The position numbers and the translations under genes are program-made. The notes below the pieces were generated by a model. That model had not been told where the DNA came from. It was given only the letters and a program-made list of their open reading frames with translations, and made no database searches. Of a DNA stretch of 55,697 bases, positions 16,696-25,663 are shown piece by piece. The stretch's first letter is position 1. Every line of letters starts with the position of its first letter. The stretch spans positions 1 through 55,697 of the forward strand of contig JBLINY010000022.1 in the NCBI GenBank assembly GCA_047638695.1, given 5' to 3'. Source of the stretch: JAHECQ01 sp047638695. GTDB taxonomy: Bacteria; Actinomycetota; Acidimicrobiia; Acidimicrobiales; SZUA-35.

Positions 16696-18618
16696 GTGTG
16701 TGGACTTATCGCTGCTCTTCTTTCCAAACCCAACCTCAATCGGGCCCAGCTCGAGCGAGCATTGGCGTCGATTGTCCATCGGGGGCCTGATGCGACAACG
16801 ATGTGGTTCGCTGACGACGGCACGGCGGCGATGGGCCATGTGCGGCTCAGCATTATTGGTCTCGATAACGGGACCCAACCGATCGCCGATGCAAGTGGCC
16901 GAGTGCGGACCGTCGTAAATGGCGAGCTCTACGGCTACCAGCGCCAACGTGACGAACTGCGTCGGCAGGGTCATCAGTTCGCCACCGACTCCGACAGCGA
17001 AGTGGCGTTGCAGCTTTACCTTCGCCACGGCCCCGACTTCGTAGATCAACTCCGTGGCGAATTCGCTGTGGTCATCCATGATGCACGCACGGACGAGATG
17101 GTCGCCGTCCGTGACCGGTTCGGCATCAAGCCTCTCTTCTACGCCATCCACGACGGACGGGTGTTCTTCGCCAGCGAGATCAAGGCCTTGCTGGAACTTG
17201 GTGTGCCAGGCAGGTTGAACGCTCATGGGTTCGCCCAAGAGATGTTCATGCTCCGCCCCCATCGCAACACGTTGTTCGCAGGCATCCACGCCGTGCCGCC
17301 CGGGCACTACGCCATCGCCAGCAACGGGTCAGTTGAACTCCATCGCTATTGGGACACCGTTTACCCGACGGCAGACGAGCTTTCCGCCGACACACGAACT
17401 GAAGAAGAGATGGTCGAAGGGTTCGCTGACGTGCTGGCCGACGCCATGCGCGAGCGATTGGTCGCCGACGTCGAGGTGGCCAGCTACTTGAGTGGCGGCA
17501 TCGACTCCTGCGCAGTGCTTGGGCTTGCCCAACAAATGACCGACCGCCCTATTCGAGCCTTCACCATCACCTTCGACGATGCGGTGTTCGACGAGTCGGC
17601 CCTGGCCCAACAGCAAGCCGAGCGTTCGGGAGCGACCTTCCATCCCGTACCGGTCACCCAGCAATCATTGGCTGACGCCTATGGCGATGCCGTGTGGCAT
17701 GCCGAGACCGTGTTCGTCAATGGACATGGAGTGGCCAAGTACTTGCTCAGCGAGGCCGTCAACGACGCCGGAATCAAGGTGGTGTTTACCGGCGAGGGTG
17801 CTGATGAGATTCTCGGTGGTTATCCGCCGTTTCGACAGGATCTGTTGCTCCATAACACTCAGGGGCAAGATCCGGCCGAGGTCGAGCGGATGCTCGCGAC
17901 GATGGCCGAGAGCCAAGCAATGCAGATCTTGGTGGCCGGCGATGCACCACCTGAACTGGCACCGCTTCAGCAGGAGCTTGGTTTCGTTCCCAGCTGGATT
18001 ACCGCCCTATCGGCCCCCGGCCGGACGTGCCAGCAGTTGTTTCGTCCCGAGTTCGTGAGGGCCGCTGGTTCCGATGATCCAATCGCTACCGCCCTGGCCG
18101 ATATCCCGTTCGAGGGATTGCGGGGACGTGATCCTGTGAACCAGGCGCTCTATCTGTGGACCCGCACGATGTTGCCCAACTTCGTCCTGACGTTCCTGAG
18201 CGACCGGATGGAAATGTCTCACTCGATTGAGGGGCGTGTCCCGTTCCTCGATCATCACGTCGCCGAGTACGCAGCCCGGCTCCCTATTCCGATGAAGATC
18301 AAGGGCATGCGCGAGAAACATGTGTTGCGCGAGGCTGTAAAAGACGTGGTGATCGAGCCTGTCTACAACCGCGAAAAGCATCCGTTCGCAACACCGCCGG
18401 CGGCATCGAACGACGATCCGATGTTCGTCTTCGCGCGCGACGTTCTCGCCGGTCCCGAGTTCGAATCGCAGCCAGTGTTCGAACCCATTGCGGCCCGGGC
18501 CTTTCTGGACGACGCTGCCGATCTACCCGCCGCCGAACGGGGTCAGGTCGATGCCGTCGTGCAGCGGATGCTCAGTACCACCCTGCTTTGCGAACGGTTT
18601 AAGCTGACCGAGGCCTGA
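16696..18618 (+). CDS. asnB: Asparagine synthetase (glutamine-hydrolysing)
   Basis: A 640-residue class II glutamine amidotransferase plus ATP-pyrophosphatase synthetase. The start is decided by chemistry: the catalytic cysteine must be residue 2 and become the N-terminus, and the codon immediately before TGT (CGLIAALL) is GTG at 16696. An ATG at 16675 would bury the cysteine at position 9, so it is rejected. The glutaminase domain shows HRGPDA, NGELYGY and RDRFGIKPLF; the synthetase domain shows the PP-loop SYLSGGIDSCAVL and FTGEGADEILGGYPPF. It makes asparagine, or a related amide, from aspartate, glutamine and ATP. It lies in line behind ilvA; its 3' end overlaps the convergent next gene by 20 bases. 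Confidence 0.94.
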   Translation: MCGLIAALLSKPNLNRAQLERALASIVHRGPDATTMWFADDGTAAMGHVRLSIIGLDNGTQPIADASGRVRTVVNGELYGYQRQRDELRRQGHQFATDSDSEVALQLYLRHGPDFVDQLRGEFAVVIHDARTDEMVAVRDRFGIKPLFYAIHDGRVFFASEIKALLELGVPGRLNAHGFAQEMFMLRPHRNTLFAGIHAVPPGHYAIASNGSVELHRYWDTVYPTADELSADTRTEEEMVEGFADVLADAMRERLVADVEVASYLSGGIDSCAVLGLAQQMTDRPIRAFTITFDDAVFDESALAQQQAERSGATFHPVPVTQQSLADAYGDAVWHAETVFVNGHGVAKYLLSEAVNDAGIKVVFTGEGADEILGGYPPFRQDLLLHNTQGQDPAEVERMLATMAESQAMQILVAGDAPPELAPLQQELGFVPSWITALSAPGRTCQQLFRPEFVRAAGSDDPIATALADIPFEGLRGRDPVNQALYLWTRTMLPNFVLTFLSDRMEMSHSIEGRVPFLDHHVAEYAARLPIPMKIKGMREKHVLREAVKDVVIEPVYNREKHPFATPPAASNDDPMFVFARDVLAGPEFESQPVFEPIAARAFLDDAADLPAAERGQVDAVVQRMLSTTLLCERFKLTEA

Positions 18619-19399
18619 AGATCGTATGGTGGCGGAGACGAGCCACCTCTGATCCGACATCATCGGGATCACTATCGATGGCGGCGGCCGTGATAACCCC
18701 ATCGAGCACCTGATACCAGTGACCGTTGCGCTCGTAAACCTCGACGATTTTGGCCCCGATTGTGAGTCTCGACTCGGAGACGGCTGGCGCCACATGCTGC
18801 ATCTGCGTGCGGAAGTGGATGGTGGGACCATAGGTGAAGTTATGCCGGGTGATTGGCGACATCCGAGCGGCAAGAAAGTACGGGTGGATGCGGGCCGACC
18901 AGTCATCAGCCTCGACACCGAGATCTTCGGTCGCCAACCGTTCAGATGCTCCGGTCGAGACTCGAACTGATAGCGGCCGAAGTGGCTCGCCGACCGGGGC
19001 ACTCTCCAGGGTGTAGCCAGGCCTTGGGTCGGGGGCTTCCTGCCCCGGGGCCGGGGACGGGGGCGCAAGGTCAACGAAGAAGGGGGCGCTACCGGTGCCG
19101 AAGGTCCCGCTGAGCACCGAACCCTTCGCGGTTGAAGCATCGAGCTCGCCGTCGTTGGCCTCAATCGTGAGCAGCTCATCAACAAACAATGGCCTATGCA
19201 GGGTGAAGTCGACCCAGCCGTCGTCCAGCCATGTCTGACCAGCCGATCGAACGATCTCGGCGATGCACCATCCGTACGTCCGGACTCCGGCAACCAACGA
19301 TCCCGCATAGCCCGACGAGGTTGCCCCTTCGTCACTGTGAATCGGGTTGGGCACCCCCTTGGGGGGTGGATCATGAGTGGCTGACAGGGTGAGGGTCAC
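18599..19399 (-). CDS. Hotdog-fold-like protein, possible MaoC-type or thioesterase-like
   Basis: A 266-residue protein. The N-terminal half contains SGYAGSLVAGVRTYGWCIAEI followed by WVDFTLHRPLFVDELLTIEA, which resembles the helix and first strands of hotdog enzymes. The C-terminal part (FTYGPTIHFRTQMQHVAPAVSESRLTIGAKIVEVYERNGHWYQVLDGVI) looks like a second hotdog with a typical strand pattern. The likely ligand is an acyl-CoA, but I see no clear MaoC D/H dyad, so activity is uncertain. The start is GTG 19399 by length; an internal GTG 15 codons later is possible. No signal peptide. It converges on asnB with a 20-base overlap and is divergent from the ketopantoate-reductase-family gene. Confidence 0.7.
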   Translation of the reverse strand: MTLTLSATHDPPPKGVPNPIHSDEGATSSGYAGSLVAGVRTYGWCIAEIVRSAGQTWLDDGWVDFTLHRPLFVDELLTIEANDGELDASTAKGSVLSGTFGTGSAPFFVDLAPPSPAPGQEAPDPRPGYTLESAPVGEPLRPLSVRVSTGASERLATEDLGVEADDWSARIHPYFLAARMSPITRHNFTYGPTIHFRTQMQHVAPAVSESRLTIGAKIVEVYERNGHWYQVLDGVITAAAIDSDPDDVGSEVARLRHHTIFRPRSA

Positions 19400-19480
19400 G
19401 CCCCGACGCTAGAACGAGCCGCAGCTCTCGGCCAGCTGTGAGACCCACGCTCACCAACGCGCGAGCTAGCCTCGCCTGCT

Positions 19481-20554
19481 GTGACATCCAAACCTATCCG
19501 GCCGGTCGACCCTGCCGCTCCTCTCGACCCTGCTGCTCCTCTCGATTATCTCATCCATGGCGCCGGTGGAATCGGGTGCGTGATGGCGGCCCGCCTGATC
19601 GCCACCGGCAAACGAGTCGGAGTGGTCGCACGCGGTGCCCACCTCGAAGCAATGCAGGCCAATGGTCTGACGGTTGTCGGCGACACCGAAGCCCAGCTGA
19701 GCCTGCCGGCGGCGGCTTCGCCAGACGAACTCGATCTCGGGCCAGACACCGTCGTGATCCTGGCCATGAAAACCAACGACACCGAGGCCGCTCTCGACGC
19801 CGCCGGTTCGGTGTACGAGGGTCTTCCTATTTTCTGCTTCCAGAACGGCGTGGCCAACGAAGAGTTCGTCCGGGCGAGGGGCTTGCGTAGCTACGGCTGT
19901 CGTGTTTATCTCGGCGGGCGCATTCTCGAGCCCGGTGTCGTGGCTCACACCAGTGCCGGGGTCTTGACGCTCGGCGTTTGGCCAACCGGTCTCGACGAGG
20001 TCTGCGAGCGGGTGTCGGCCGACATCGTCGCTGCGGGCCTCAAGTCCCCCCTCCATGAGAACATCCAAGCTTCGAAGTGGGGAAAGGTGCTGGCCAACGT
20101 CAACAACGCCTACATCGCGCTCACCGACAACTCGACGCAGGGTTGTCGGCGCTACGAAGAGTCGCGCTTCTTCCTGGCCGACGTTCAGGAGGAGGCGCTG
20201 GACATTCTCGACGCAGCCGGCATCGAGGCAGCCAGTGACACCCGGTCAACTATTCGCGAGCAGATAGTCAAGCTGCGGGCCCCCGGCGAGTGGGAGCACG
20301 TCGTTGTACCCGACGACCCCGATCAGCTGGTGCGTCCCTCGACCTGGCAAGACCTACATTTCCAACGGGGTCAGGTTGAGATCGAGTACTTCAACGGCGA
20401 GATCGTTCGCCTTGCCGCCAAGCTCGGGCGAACCGCTCCGCTAAACCAAACCTTGCTCGAGATCTGCGAGGCTGCAGCGATCGCCCTGACACCTCCAGGC
20501 AGCGAGACCACCGCTTCCCTCCGAGCCGCCGCCGCGGCCCTCTCCCCTTCCTGA
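19481..20554 (+). CDS. Ketopantoate reductase (ApbA/PanE) family oxidoreductase
   Basis: A 357-residue NADP-binding protein of the 2-dehydropantoate 2-reductase family. After a short N-terminal linker comes the dinucleotide fold, DYLIHGAGGIGCVMAARL (about 22-39), then VVARGAHLEAMQANGL and AMKTNDTEAAL. The C-terminal helical domain carries SKWGKVLANVNNAYIAL, the region that holds the catalytic lysine in PanE. Many family members are not true PanE enzymes, and no pantothenate genes are nearby, so I give no symbol. Start is GTG. The linker encodes DPAAPL twice from a tandem DNA repeat. A 10-base stem overlaps its stop codon. Confidence 0.86.
   Translation: MTSKPIRPVDPAAPLDPAAPLDYLIHGAGGIGCVMAARLIATGKRVGVVARGAHLEAMQANGLTVVGDTEAQLSLPAAASPDELDLGPDTVVILAMKTNDTEAALDAAGSVYEGLPIFCFQNGVANEEFVRARGLRSYGCRVYLGGRILEPGVVAHTSAGVLTLGVWPTGLDEVCERVSADIVAAGLKSPLHENIQASKWGKVLANVNNAYIALTDNSTQGCRRYEESRFFLADVQEEALDILDAAGIEAASDTRSTIREQIVKLRAPGEWEHVVVPDDPDQLVRPSTWQDLHFQRGQVEIEYFNGEIVRLAAKLGRTAPLNQTLLEICEAAAIALTPPGSETTASLRAAAAALSPS
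19508..19543 (+). repeat. Two tandem 18-base units in a coding linker
   Basis: Units 19508-19525 and 19526-19543 differ at one base (gccgct versus gctgct) and encode DPAAPL-DPAAPL before the Rossmann fold of the ketopantoate-reductase-family protein. It is a likely slippage product in a flexible linker. Confidence 0.85.
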
Positions 20555-20573
20555 GATTCTAAAAAGGGGAGAG
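20540..20573. terminator. Stem-loop between convergent genes
   Basis: CTCTCCCCTT (20540-20549) pairs perfectly with AAGGGGAGAG (20564-20573) around a 14-base AT-rich loop. It spans the stop codon of the ketopantoate-reductase-family gene and ends four bases before the end of the convergent monooxygenase gene. Position suggests a shared terminator; there is no T-tract. Confidence 0.45.
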
Positions 20574-20577
20574 ATCG

Positions 20578-22515
20578 TTAGTCGGCCGACTCAAGGTCGC
20601 GGACTGGCTCGGTGATGTACTCATCGAGGTTCGCTTCCCGCGTCCACTCGAAGTAATCGACGTTCCGGTAGGGCGAGTTCACGACGATGCGACCGCGATC
20701 GTTGCGGTAGTAACTCGACATGCCGGGGTGGGTCCAGACCATGTGTTCGTGTGCTTCGTCGACACGATCGTTGTAGTCGTCGTGTATGTCCTGGCGGACC
20801 TCTACCGACCCGATGCCCTCAGCCGCCATCTTCGAGATGATGTCGCGGATGTACCGCATCTGCATCTCGAGGACGAAGATAAGGCTGCCACCGTGACCGG
20901 GTTGGAGATTGGGCCCGTACAGGGTGAAGAAGTTCGGGAATTCGGGGATGGCCGTGCCGAGGTACGCCTTGGCGTTGTCGTCTTCCCACACCTCACGCAA
21001 GGTTCGGCCGGCCCGACCAACCGTGTCGAACGAAGTGACGAAGCGCAGCACATCAAAGCCCGTGGCGACGACTAGCACGTCGGCCTCGAACTCGCTCCCG
21101 TCGCTGGATACCACCCGATCGGGCTCGACCCGCTCTATCGGATCGCTAACGAGCGTGACCTTCGGATTGCGCAGCATGCGGTACCAACCGTTGTCCATCA
21201 GCATGCGCTTACCGAACGGCGGGTAGGTGGGGAGGACATCGGGAAGAAGATCGGCACGGTCGCCAAGCTCGTCTTCGATGTAGCGGGTGAAGTACGCCCG
21301 GTGCCCATCATTGGTGGCATTGAGCGAACGCTCGGGATGCTCCCACTCAGGATCCTTCTGCAGAACCGAGTGCATACGATCGTTGAACGTCCAACCAAGC
21401 CGCACCCGATACCACGACTGGTACACCGGCATCTCGCGCAGCAGGAACCGAAGGCTCTCTGGCACCTCGCGGCGGAACTGTTCAAACGGGGCCGCCCAAT
21501 GTGTCGAGCGCTGGAAGATAGTGAGCGACTCGACATCGTTCTGGATCTCCGGGCCAATCTGCATGCTGCTGGCGCCGTTGCCGATGATGGCAACCTTCTT
21601 CCCGGTGATGTCCAGGTCGTCCGGCCACAGAGCAGTGTGGAAACTGCGTCCTTCGAAACTGTCAAGACCATCGATATTTGGGTAGACGAGCGGGTTGAAG
21701 ATGCCGGTACCGCTGATGACGATGTTGGCTTCGACCACCTCAGTCGACCCATCAGCTGCATCCAGCTGAACCCGCCAAATCTGGCGATCGTTGTCGTACT
21801 CGGCCCGAGTCACTTGGGTCTCGAAGCTGATGTGCGGTCGCAGCTCGAACTGATCGGCGACGTCCTCCAGGTAGCCCCACAGCTCGTTGCGGAGGGCAAA
21901 GAACTTGGTCCAGTCGGAGTGAGCGAAACTGAATGAATACAGATGGTTCGGTGTGTCGACACCCGCTCCTGGGTATTTGTTGTCGAGCCACGTACCGCCG
22001 ACCGTTGGGTTCTTCTCGATGATTCGGAACGGGACCCCGGCTGCCTGGAGATTTACTCCGGCACAGAGGCCCGAAGCACCCCCGCCAATTACCAACACGT
22101 TGAACCCGGGCGGCACATCAATCTTTGTTTCGTCAACCGGTTGGTGCCCAAGCTGGGCTGCCGTCATGTTTCCGTATTCCGGTGGGATCTCTTCACCCAT
22201 CGCGACCGACAGCATCTCAACGAGCATCTCAGGCGAGGGATCGGGAATGGCCATTGGCCGACCCTGACGCCATGACAACATGGCCTCGAGCGCTGCCTCG
22301 CGCACCTCATTCTGAGCTGCCTCGCTCAGCCCTCCGGTGTCGTTGTCACCCATCCCCTGCTGCCTCTTCGGCTTGTAGGGCTCCTCCAACCAGTGCGTTT
22401 CGCCGGTGAGTTGCACCAACACCATCAGGAGGGTGGGGATATTGGCGACTGCCACCGCTTCGGTGAACTGCCGTTCTTCATCTGGAGTCAACGTGCTGGT
22501 CGGATTCGGTCCCAT
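20578..22515 (-). CDS. Baeyer-Villiger-type FAD monooxygenase with long N-terminal extension
   Basis: A 645-residue flavoprotein monooxygenase. The FAD Rossmann motif is VLVIGGGASGLCAG (about 140-153), the BVMO fingerprint FEGRSFHTALWP matches FxGxxxHTxxWP, and the NADPH-binding fold follows (VAIIGNGASSMQIG). A C-terminal YGPNLQPGHGGS completes the pattern. About 135 residues precede the FAD domain, which short BVMOs lack; extended N-termini occur in some groups such as 4-hydroxyacetophenone monooxygenase. It would insert oxygen beside a ketone to give an ester or lactone. ATG 22515 is chosen over TTG 22521. An F420-type luciferase-like gene lies 52 bases upstream on the same strand. Confidence 0.93.
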   Translation of the reverse strand: MGPNPTSTLTPDEERQFTEAVAVANIPTLLMVLVQLTGETHWLEEPYKPKRQQGMGDNDTGGLSEAAQNEVREAALEAMLSWRQGRPMAIPDPSPEMLVEMLSVAMGEEIPPEYGNMTAAQLGHQPVDETKIDVPPGFNVLVIGGGASGLCAGVNLQAAGVPFRIIEKNPTVGGTWLDNKYPGAGVDTPNHLYSFSFAHSDWTKFFALRNELWGYLEDVADQFELRPHISFETQVTRAEYDNDRQIWRVQLDAADGSTEVVEANIVISGTGIFNPLVYPNIDGLDSFEGRSFHTALWPDDLDITGKKVAIIGNGASSMQIGPEIQNDVESLTIFQRSTHWAAPFEQFRREVPESLRFLLREMPVYQSWYRVRLGWTFNDRMHSVLQKDPEWEHPERSLNATNDGHRAYFTRYIEDELGDRADLLPDVLPTYPPFGKRMLMDNGWYRMLRNPKVTLVSDPIERVEPDRVVSSDGSEFEADVLVVATGFDVLRFVTSFDTVGRAGRTLREVWEDDNAKAYLGTAIPEFPNFFTLYGPNLQPGHGGSLIFVLEMQMRYIRDIISKMAAEGIGSVEVRQDIHDDYNDRVDEAHEHMVWTHPGMSSYYRNDRGRIVVNSPYRNVDYFEWTREANLDEYITEPVRDLESAD

Positions 22516-22567
22516 GGCCAAAGCCTAGGACGACTTCACCAACGGTGCCCGTTCTGACTTGTCAAGA

Positions 22568-23524
22568 TTATGAAACGATCGCTCTTAGCGAGGGCAGGAC
22601 CTCAGTCGAGTAGCGCTCGATTGCCGCCACCTCATGGCCGTAGGGGAACAGGAGATGCAGGCCATCGAAACCGACCGCAAGGTGATCGGCCAGGGATGAC
22701 GTCACCTGGTCGGCGGAACCAATCAGGCCGTTGGCCTTGGCCCCATCGATAAACATGTCGGCCGCGGGCCCCAACTTCTTTCTCTGGTCGTCGGCGAGGG
22801 CGGCGAGTTCTTCGTCGCTGTCGACCACAGCGGTGAACAAGAAGACCGAACGGTCGACCGTGCCCGGGTCACGACCGAACTCGGCGCAATGCCGATCGAG
22901 GACCTCGTGTCGACCACGCAGCTGTTCAAGGGTGCGCCCGAACACCATGTTCCACCCATCACCTTTCTCGGCGATGATCCGCAACAGATTGTCACCGTGG
23001 CCACCGATCCAGATGGGCATCGGCGCCTGCACCGGCTTTGGAGCACAGACAGCCTGTTCCAACGTGTAGTGATCGCCCTGGAAATCTGCGTAGGGCTCGG
23101 TCCAAAGCAGACGGGTCAGATCGATCGCCTCCGACATCTGCCGCTGGCGGGTGCCGATACCGGGGAAGTCGTACCCGTAGGCCTGATACTCCTCTTCCTT
23201 CCAGCCAGCGCCAATGCCGAAGTCAACCCGACCACCGCTGATCGCATCGATGCCAGCCGCCATCTTCGCCAACAGGCTCGGGTGTCGATAGGAGTTGCAG
23301 GTGACCAGGGTGCCGAGGCGCAGCTTCGTCGTACTCGTGGCCAACGCAGCCAGGAGCGTCCACGCCTCGTAACAGTTTCGCTCGGTTGCGGAGGCATCCC
23401 AGAAGATGTGATCGGAGACCCATAGCGCATCGAGCGAAGCGGTCTCGGCGGCACTGGCGATAGCGGCGATCTCGTCGAAGGAAAATCCCCACTGTGGCTC
23501 GATCTGAACAGCGACAGTTGTCAT
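22568..23524 (-). CDS. LLM-class oxidoreductase, probably F420-dependent
   Basis: A 318-residue luciferase-like protein. Family signs are TETASLDALWVSDHIFWD (about 29-46), TTKLRLGTLVTCNSYRHPSLLAKMAAGIDAISGGRVDFGIGAGWKEEEYQAYG in pieces, and VQAPMPIWIGGHGDNLLRIIAEKGDGWN. The IGAGWxxxEY and WIGGHG segments are typical of actinobacterial F420-dependent oxidoreductases. The cofactor is inferred from family; no F420-synthesis genes are in the window. ATG 23524 is chosen because AAGGTGG lies at a good distance upstream. It probably shares a message with the BVMO gene downstream and is divergent from a second LLM gene only 29 bases away. Confidence 0.9.
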   Translation of the reverse strand: MTTVAVQIEPQWGFSFDEIAAIASAAETASLDALWVSDHIFWDASATERNCYEAWTLLAALATSTTKLRLGTLVTCNSYRHPSLLAKMAAGIDAISGGRVDFGIGAGWKEEEYQAYGYDFPGIGTRQRQMSEAIDLTRLLWTEPYADFQGDHYTLEQAVCAPKPVQAPMPIWIGGHGDNLLRIIAEKGDGWNMVFGRTLEQLRGRHEVLDRHCAEFGRDPGTVDRSVFLFTAVVDSDEELAALADDQRKKLGPAADMFIDGAKANGLIGSADQVTSSLADHLAVGFDGLHLLFPYGHEVAAIERYSTEVLPSLRAIVS

Positions 23525-23553
23525 GGGCGCCACCTTAAGCCCATCATCTCGGG

Positions 23554-24426
23554 ATGGATGTTGGAGTAGTCCCTATCAATGCTGGTCCCTTTCTCGGCCA
23601 AGGCGAGCTAGTTCGAATGGCCCAGCTATTCGAGGAACTCGGCTTCGAGTCAATGTGGACGTTCGAGCACGTGATCGTGCCCGAGGCCTACGACTCTCGT
23701 TACCCCTATAGCCCGTCGGGAAAGTTGGCAATGGGCGCCGACGATCACTTCGTCGACCCCCTCATTGCTCTGTCGTTCGTCGCTGCCGCCACCACAAAGA
23801 TTCGGTTGGGAACGGGCGTAAACATCTTGACCCAGACCAACCCGCTCTATCTGGCCAAGCAAGTGTCGAGCATCGATCATCTGTCTGGCGGCCGAATGAT
23901 GTTGGGTATCGGCGTCGGCTGGCTCAAGGAAGAGTTCCACGCTCTGGGGGTTCCCTTCGACCGACGTGGCGCCAGGGCCGACGAATACCTCGATGCCATG
24001 CGACAGGCCTGGTCTGGTGAAACCGTCGATCTACGAGGTGACTTTGTCGATTGGTTAGGTTTTAAAATGTTGCCTCGGCCGGTGCAACAACCCGGCGTGC
24101 CAATAATCGTCGGCGGCACCTCTGACGCCGCCATCAGACGCGTCGTCTCGCGGGGAGATGGCTGGTACATGATTCACAAAGATCTCGACGAGTTTCGGTC
24201 GTGTATGGACCGACTCCGCATCGAATGCGACCGACAAGACCGAGATATCGCCGAACTCGAACTCACTGCGTACTGGAATCACCACCGAGAGGGTATGGAA
24301 GGCCTGGAGACCTATAAAGAACACGGCGTTTCGAGGGTTTTGGTAAACCTGGCGGCCTTGAGGATGGGGCCCACAGAAGAGGCCGCACGTCGATTTGCCG
24401 ACGAGGTCCTCAGTGCGGTGGGGTAG
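23554..24426 (+). CDS. LLM-class oxidoreductase, probably F420-dependent
   Basis: A 290-residue luciferase-like protein with GFESMWTFEHVIVPE (about 30-44), KIRLGTGVNILTQTNPLYLAKQ, the glycine-rich DHLSGGRMMLGIGVGWLKEE and RPVQQPGVPIIVGGTSDAAIRR. The combination is characteristic of TIGR03619-like F420-dependent enzymes. It starts with MDVGVVP, a normal family start. It forms a divergent pair with the neighbouring LLM gene but is not closely similar to it, so it is not a recent duplicate. Substrate unknown. The cold-shock gene follows 83 bases later. Confidence 0.9.
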   Translation: MDVGVVPINAGPFLGQGELVRMAQLFEELGFESMWTFEHVIVPEAYDSRYPYSPSGKLAMGADDHFVDPLIALSFVAAATTKIRLGTGVNILTQTNPLYLAKQVSSIDHLSGGRMMLGIGVGWLKEEFHALGVPFDRRGARADEYLDAMRQAWSGETVDLRGDFVDWLGFKMLPRPVQQPGVPIIVGGTSDAAIRRVVSRGDGWYMIHKDLDEFRSCMDRLRIECDRQDRDIAELELTAYWNHHREGMEGLETYKEHGVSRVLVNLAALRMGPTEEAARRFADEVLSAVG

Positions 24427-24509
24427 CTCACTCCAGCAATTGAAATCAAAGCCATCTAAGCTGATTCACGAGCCGGCCACGTGGTCTGCTCCGGATGAAA
24501 GAGCAAACC

Positions 24510-24707
24510 ATGCAAGGCACTGTGAAGTTTTTTAACAGCGAAAAGGGCTTCGGCTTCATCTCCCGCGAGGGCCAGGACGATGTGTTCGTCCACTACTCGA
24601 ACATCCAGGGAGACGGATACAAGTCACTCGACGAAGGTCAGGTCGTCGAGTTCGACGTAGCCCCCGGCCGCAAAGGTGAGGAAGCTCAGAACGTCCGGGT
24701 CGTCTGA
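24510..24707 (+). CDS. Cold-shock protein (CspA family)
   Basis: A 65-residue single cold-shock domain that binds single-stranded RNA or DNA. RNP1 is KGFGFI (about 12-17) and RNP2 is VFVHY (about 26-30). The canonical start MQGTVKFFN is at ATG 24510 with an AAAGAG ribosome site six bases upstream; a second ATG 15 bases earlier would give an atypical extension. An 80-base leader separates it from the preceding LLM gene, and a strong terminator follows 36 bases after its stop, so it is probably a single-gene unit. Confidence 0.95.
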   Translation: MQGTVKFFNSEKGFGFISREGQDDVFVHYSNIQGDGYKSLDEGQVVEFDVAPGRKGEEAQNVRVV

Positions 24708-24743
24708 TCCCGGCTCTCTGAGCCACATGCTTTAAACGAGCAG

Positions 24744-24780
24744 ACGCCGCCGACCTTGTGTCGGCGGCGTTTCCGTTTTC
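24744..24780 (+). terminator. Rho-independent terminator of the cold-shock gene
   Basis: ACGCCGCCGAC (24744-24754) and GTCGGCGGCGT (24760-24770) form a perfect 11-base stem with a 5-base CTTGT loop, followed by TTCCGTTTTC. This is the clearest intrinsic terminator in the window. Confidence 0.88.
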
Positions 24781-24845
24781 CGGTAGCAGCGTTGCTGTCA
24801 GCGGTCGGTTTCAGTTTTGCGCGCTCGTGCCACCAAGATGTTGGC

Positions 24846-25613
24846 GTGTCTTCTGCATCAGCTCGATCCGACCTTCCACGACCATCCGCCGCTGCCATCG
24901 CCGCGCTGGCACCCACCGGCGCGTTGCGAGCGGCCATCAACCTCAGCAACTTCCTTCTCGTGACCGGGAAGGGTGACGACGGCAACCCCGAGGGTGTGTC
25001 GCCTGACATGGCCAAGACCCTCGCCGCTCAGCTCGGTGTGGGTATCGAGCTGCTGAAGTTCAAGACACCGGGCGAGCTGGCCGACGCTGCAACCGAGGGC
25101 ATCTGGGACATTGGCAACATCGGGGCCGAGCCGAAGCGGGCCGAGCACATCGCATTCACGGCCGCCTACTGCGAGATCGTTTGCACCTACATCGTTCCTG
25201 CCGATTCCGATATCACGAGCATTGACCAGGTTGATCAGCCCGGCCGCCGGATTGCGAGCGCGGCGCGGGCAGCGTATGACCTCTGGCTCGAGCGCAACAT
25301 CACCAAGGCCGAGTTGGTCCAGGTCGCCGGCCTCGATGGCTCATTCGATGCCTTCGTCGAGCAAAAGCTGGATGCCCTCGCCGGGCTGCTCCCACGACTC
25401 CTGACCGATGTCGAACGCGTTCCCGGCGCCCGGATCCTCGAAGGGCAGTTCACCACGGTGCAGCAGGCAATCGGGACTCCTCGCGACCGAGACACTGCTG
25501 GAGCCGAGTACTTGGCCGACTTCGTCGAAGCAGCAAAGTCGGCCGGCTTGGTTGCCGACTTCATCGAGTCGCACCAGGTCAGTGGGCTGTCGGTTGCGCC
25601 GGCAGCCAGCTGA
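24846..25613 (+). CDS. Solute-binding-like protein (SBP_bac_3 fold) without signal peptide
   Basis: About 255 residues with the type 2 periplasmic-binding fold: LAPTGALRAAINLSNFLLV, then GVSPDMAKTLAAQLGVGIELLKF, GIWDIGNIGAEPKRAEHIAFTAAYCEI and a second lobe with YDLWLERNITKAELVQVAG. Such domains bind amino acids or organic acids. The frame is open back to 24756, but that start lies inside the cold-shock terminator loop, so I chose GTG 24846. From there no signal peptide or lipobox is seen, and no permease or ATPase gene is adjacent. A free-standing cytosolic member of this fold is therefore likely, perhaps a sensor or enzyme-like binding protein. Confidence 0.8.
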   Translation: MSSASARSDLPRPSAAAIAALAPTGALRAAINLSNFLLVTGKGDDGNPEGVSPDMAKTLAAQLGVGIELLKFKTPGELADAATEGIWDIGNIGAEPKRAEHIAFTAAYCEIVCTYIVPADSDITSIDQVDQPGRRIASAARAAYDLWLERNITKAELVQVAGLDGSFDAFVEQKLDALAGLLPRLLTDVERVPGARILEGQFTTVQQAIGTPRDRDTAGAEYLADFVEAAKSAGLVADFIESHQVSGLSVAPAAS

Positions 25614-25663
25614 CCCGATAGCCCAAGGTTGGCCACAAAGCGGACTGTTATAGGAAGGACTGG

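Noticed and set aside
24756..24845. Longer solute-binding-like protein starting at 24756 with a hydrophobic N-terminus
   Set aside because: That start lies in the loop of the cold-shock terminator, and the encoded residues include arginines and a cysteine in a pattern unlike a clean signal peptide.
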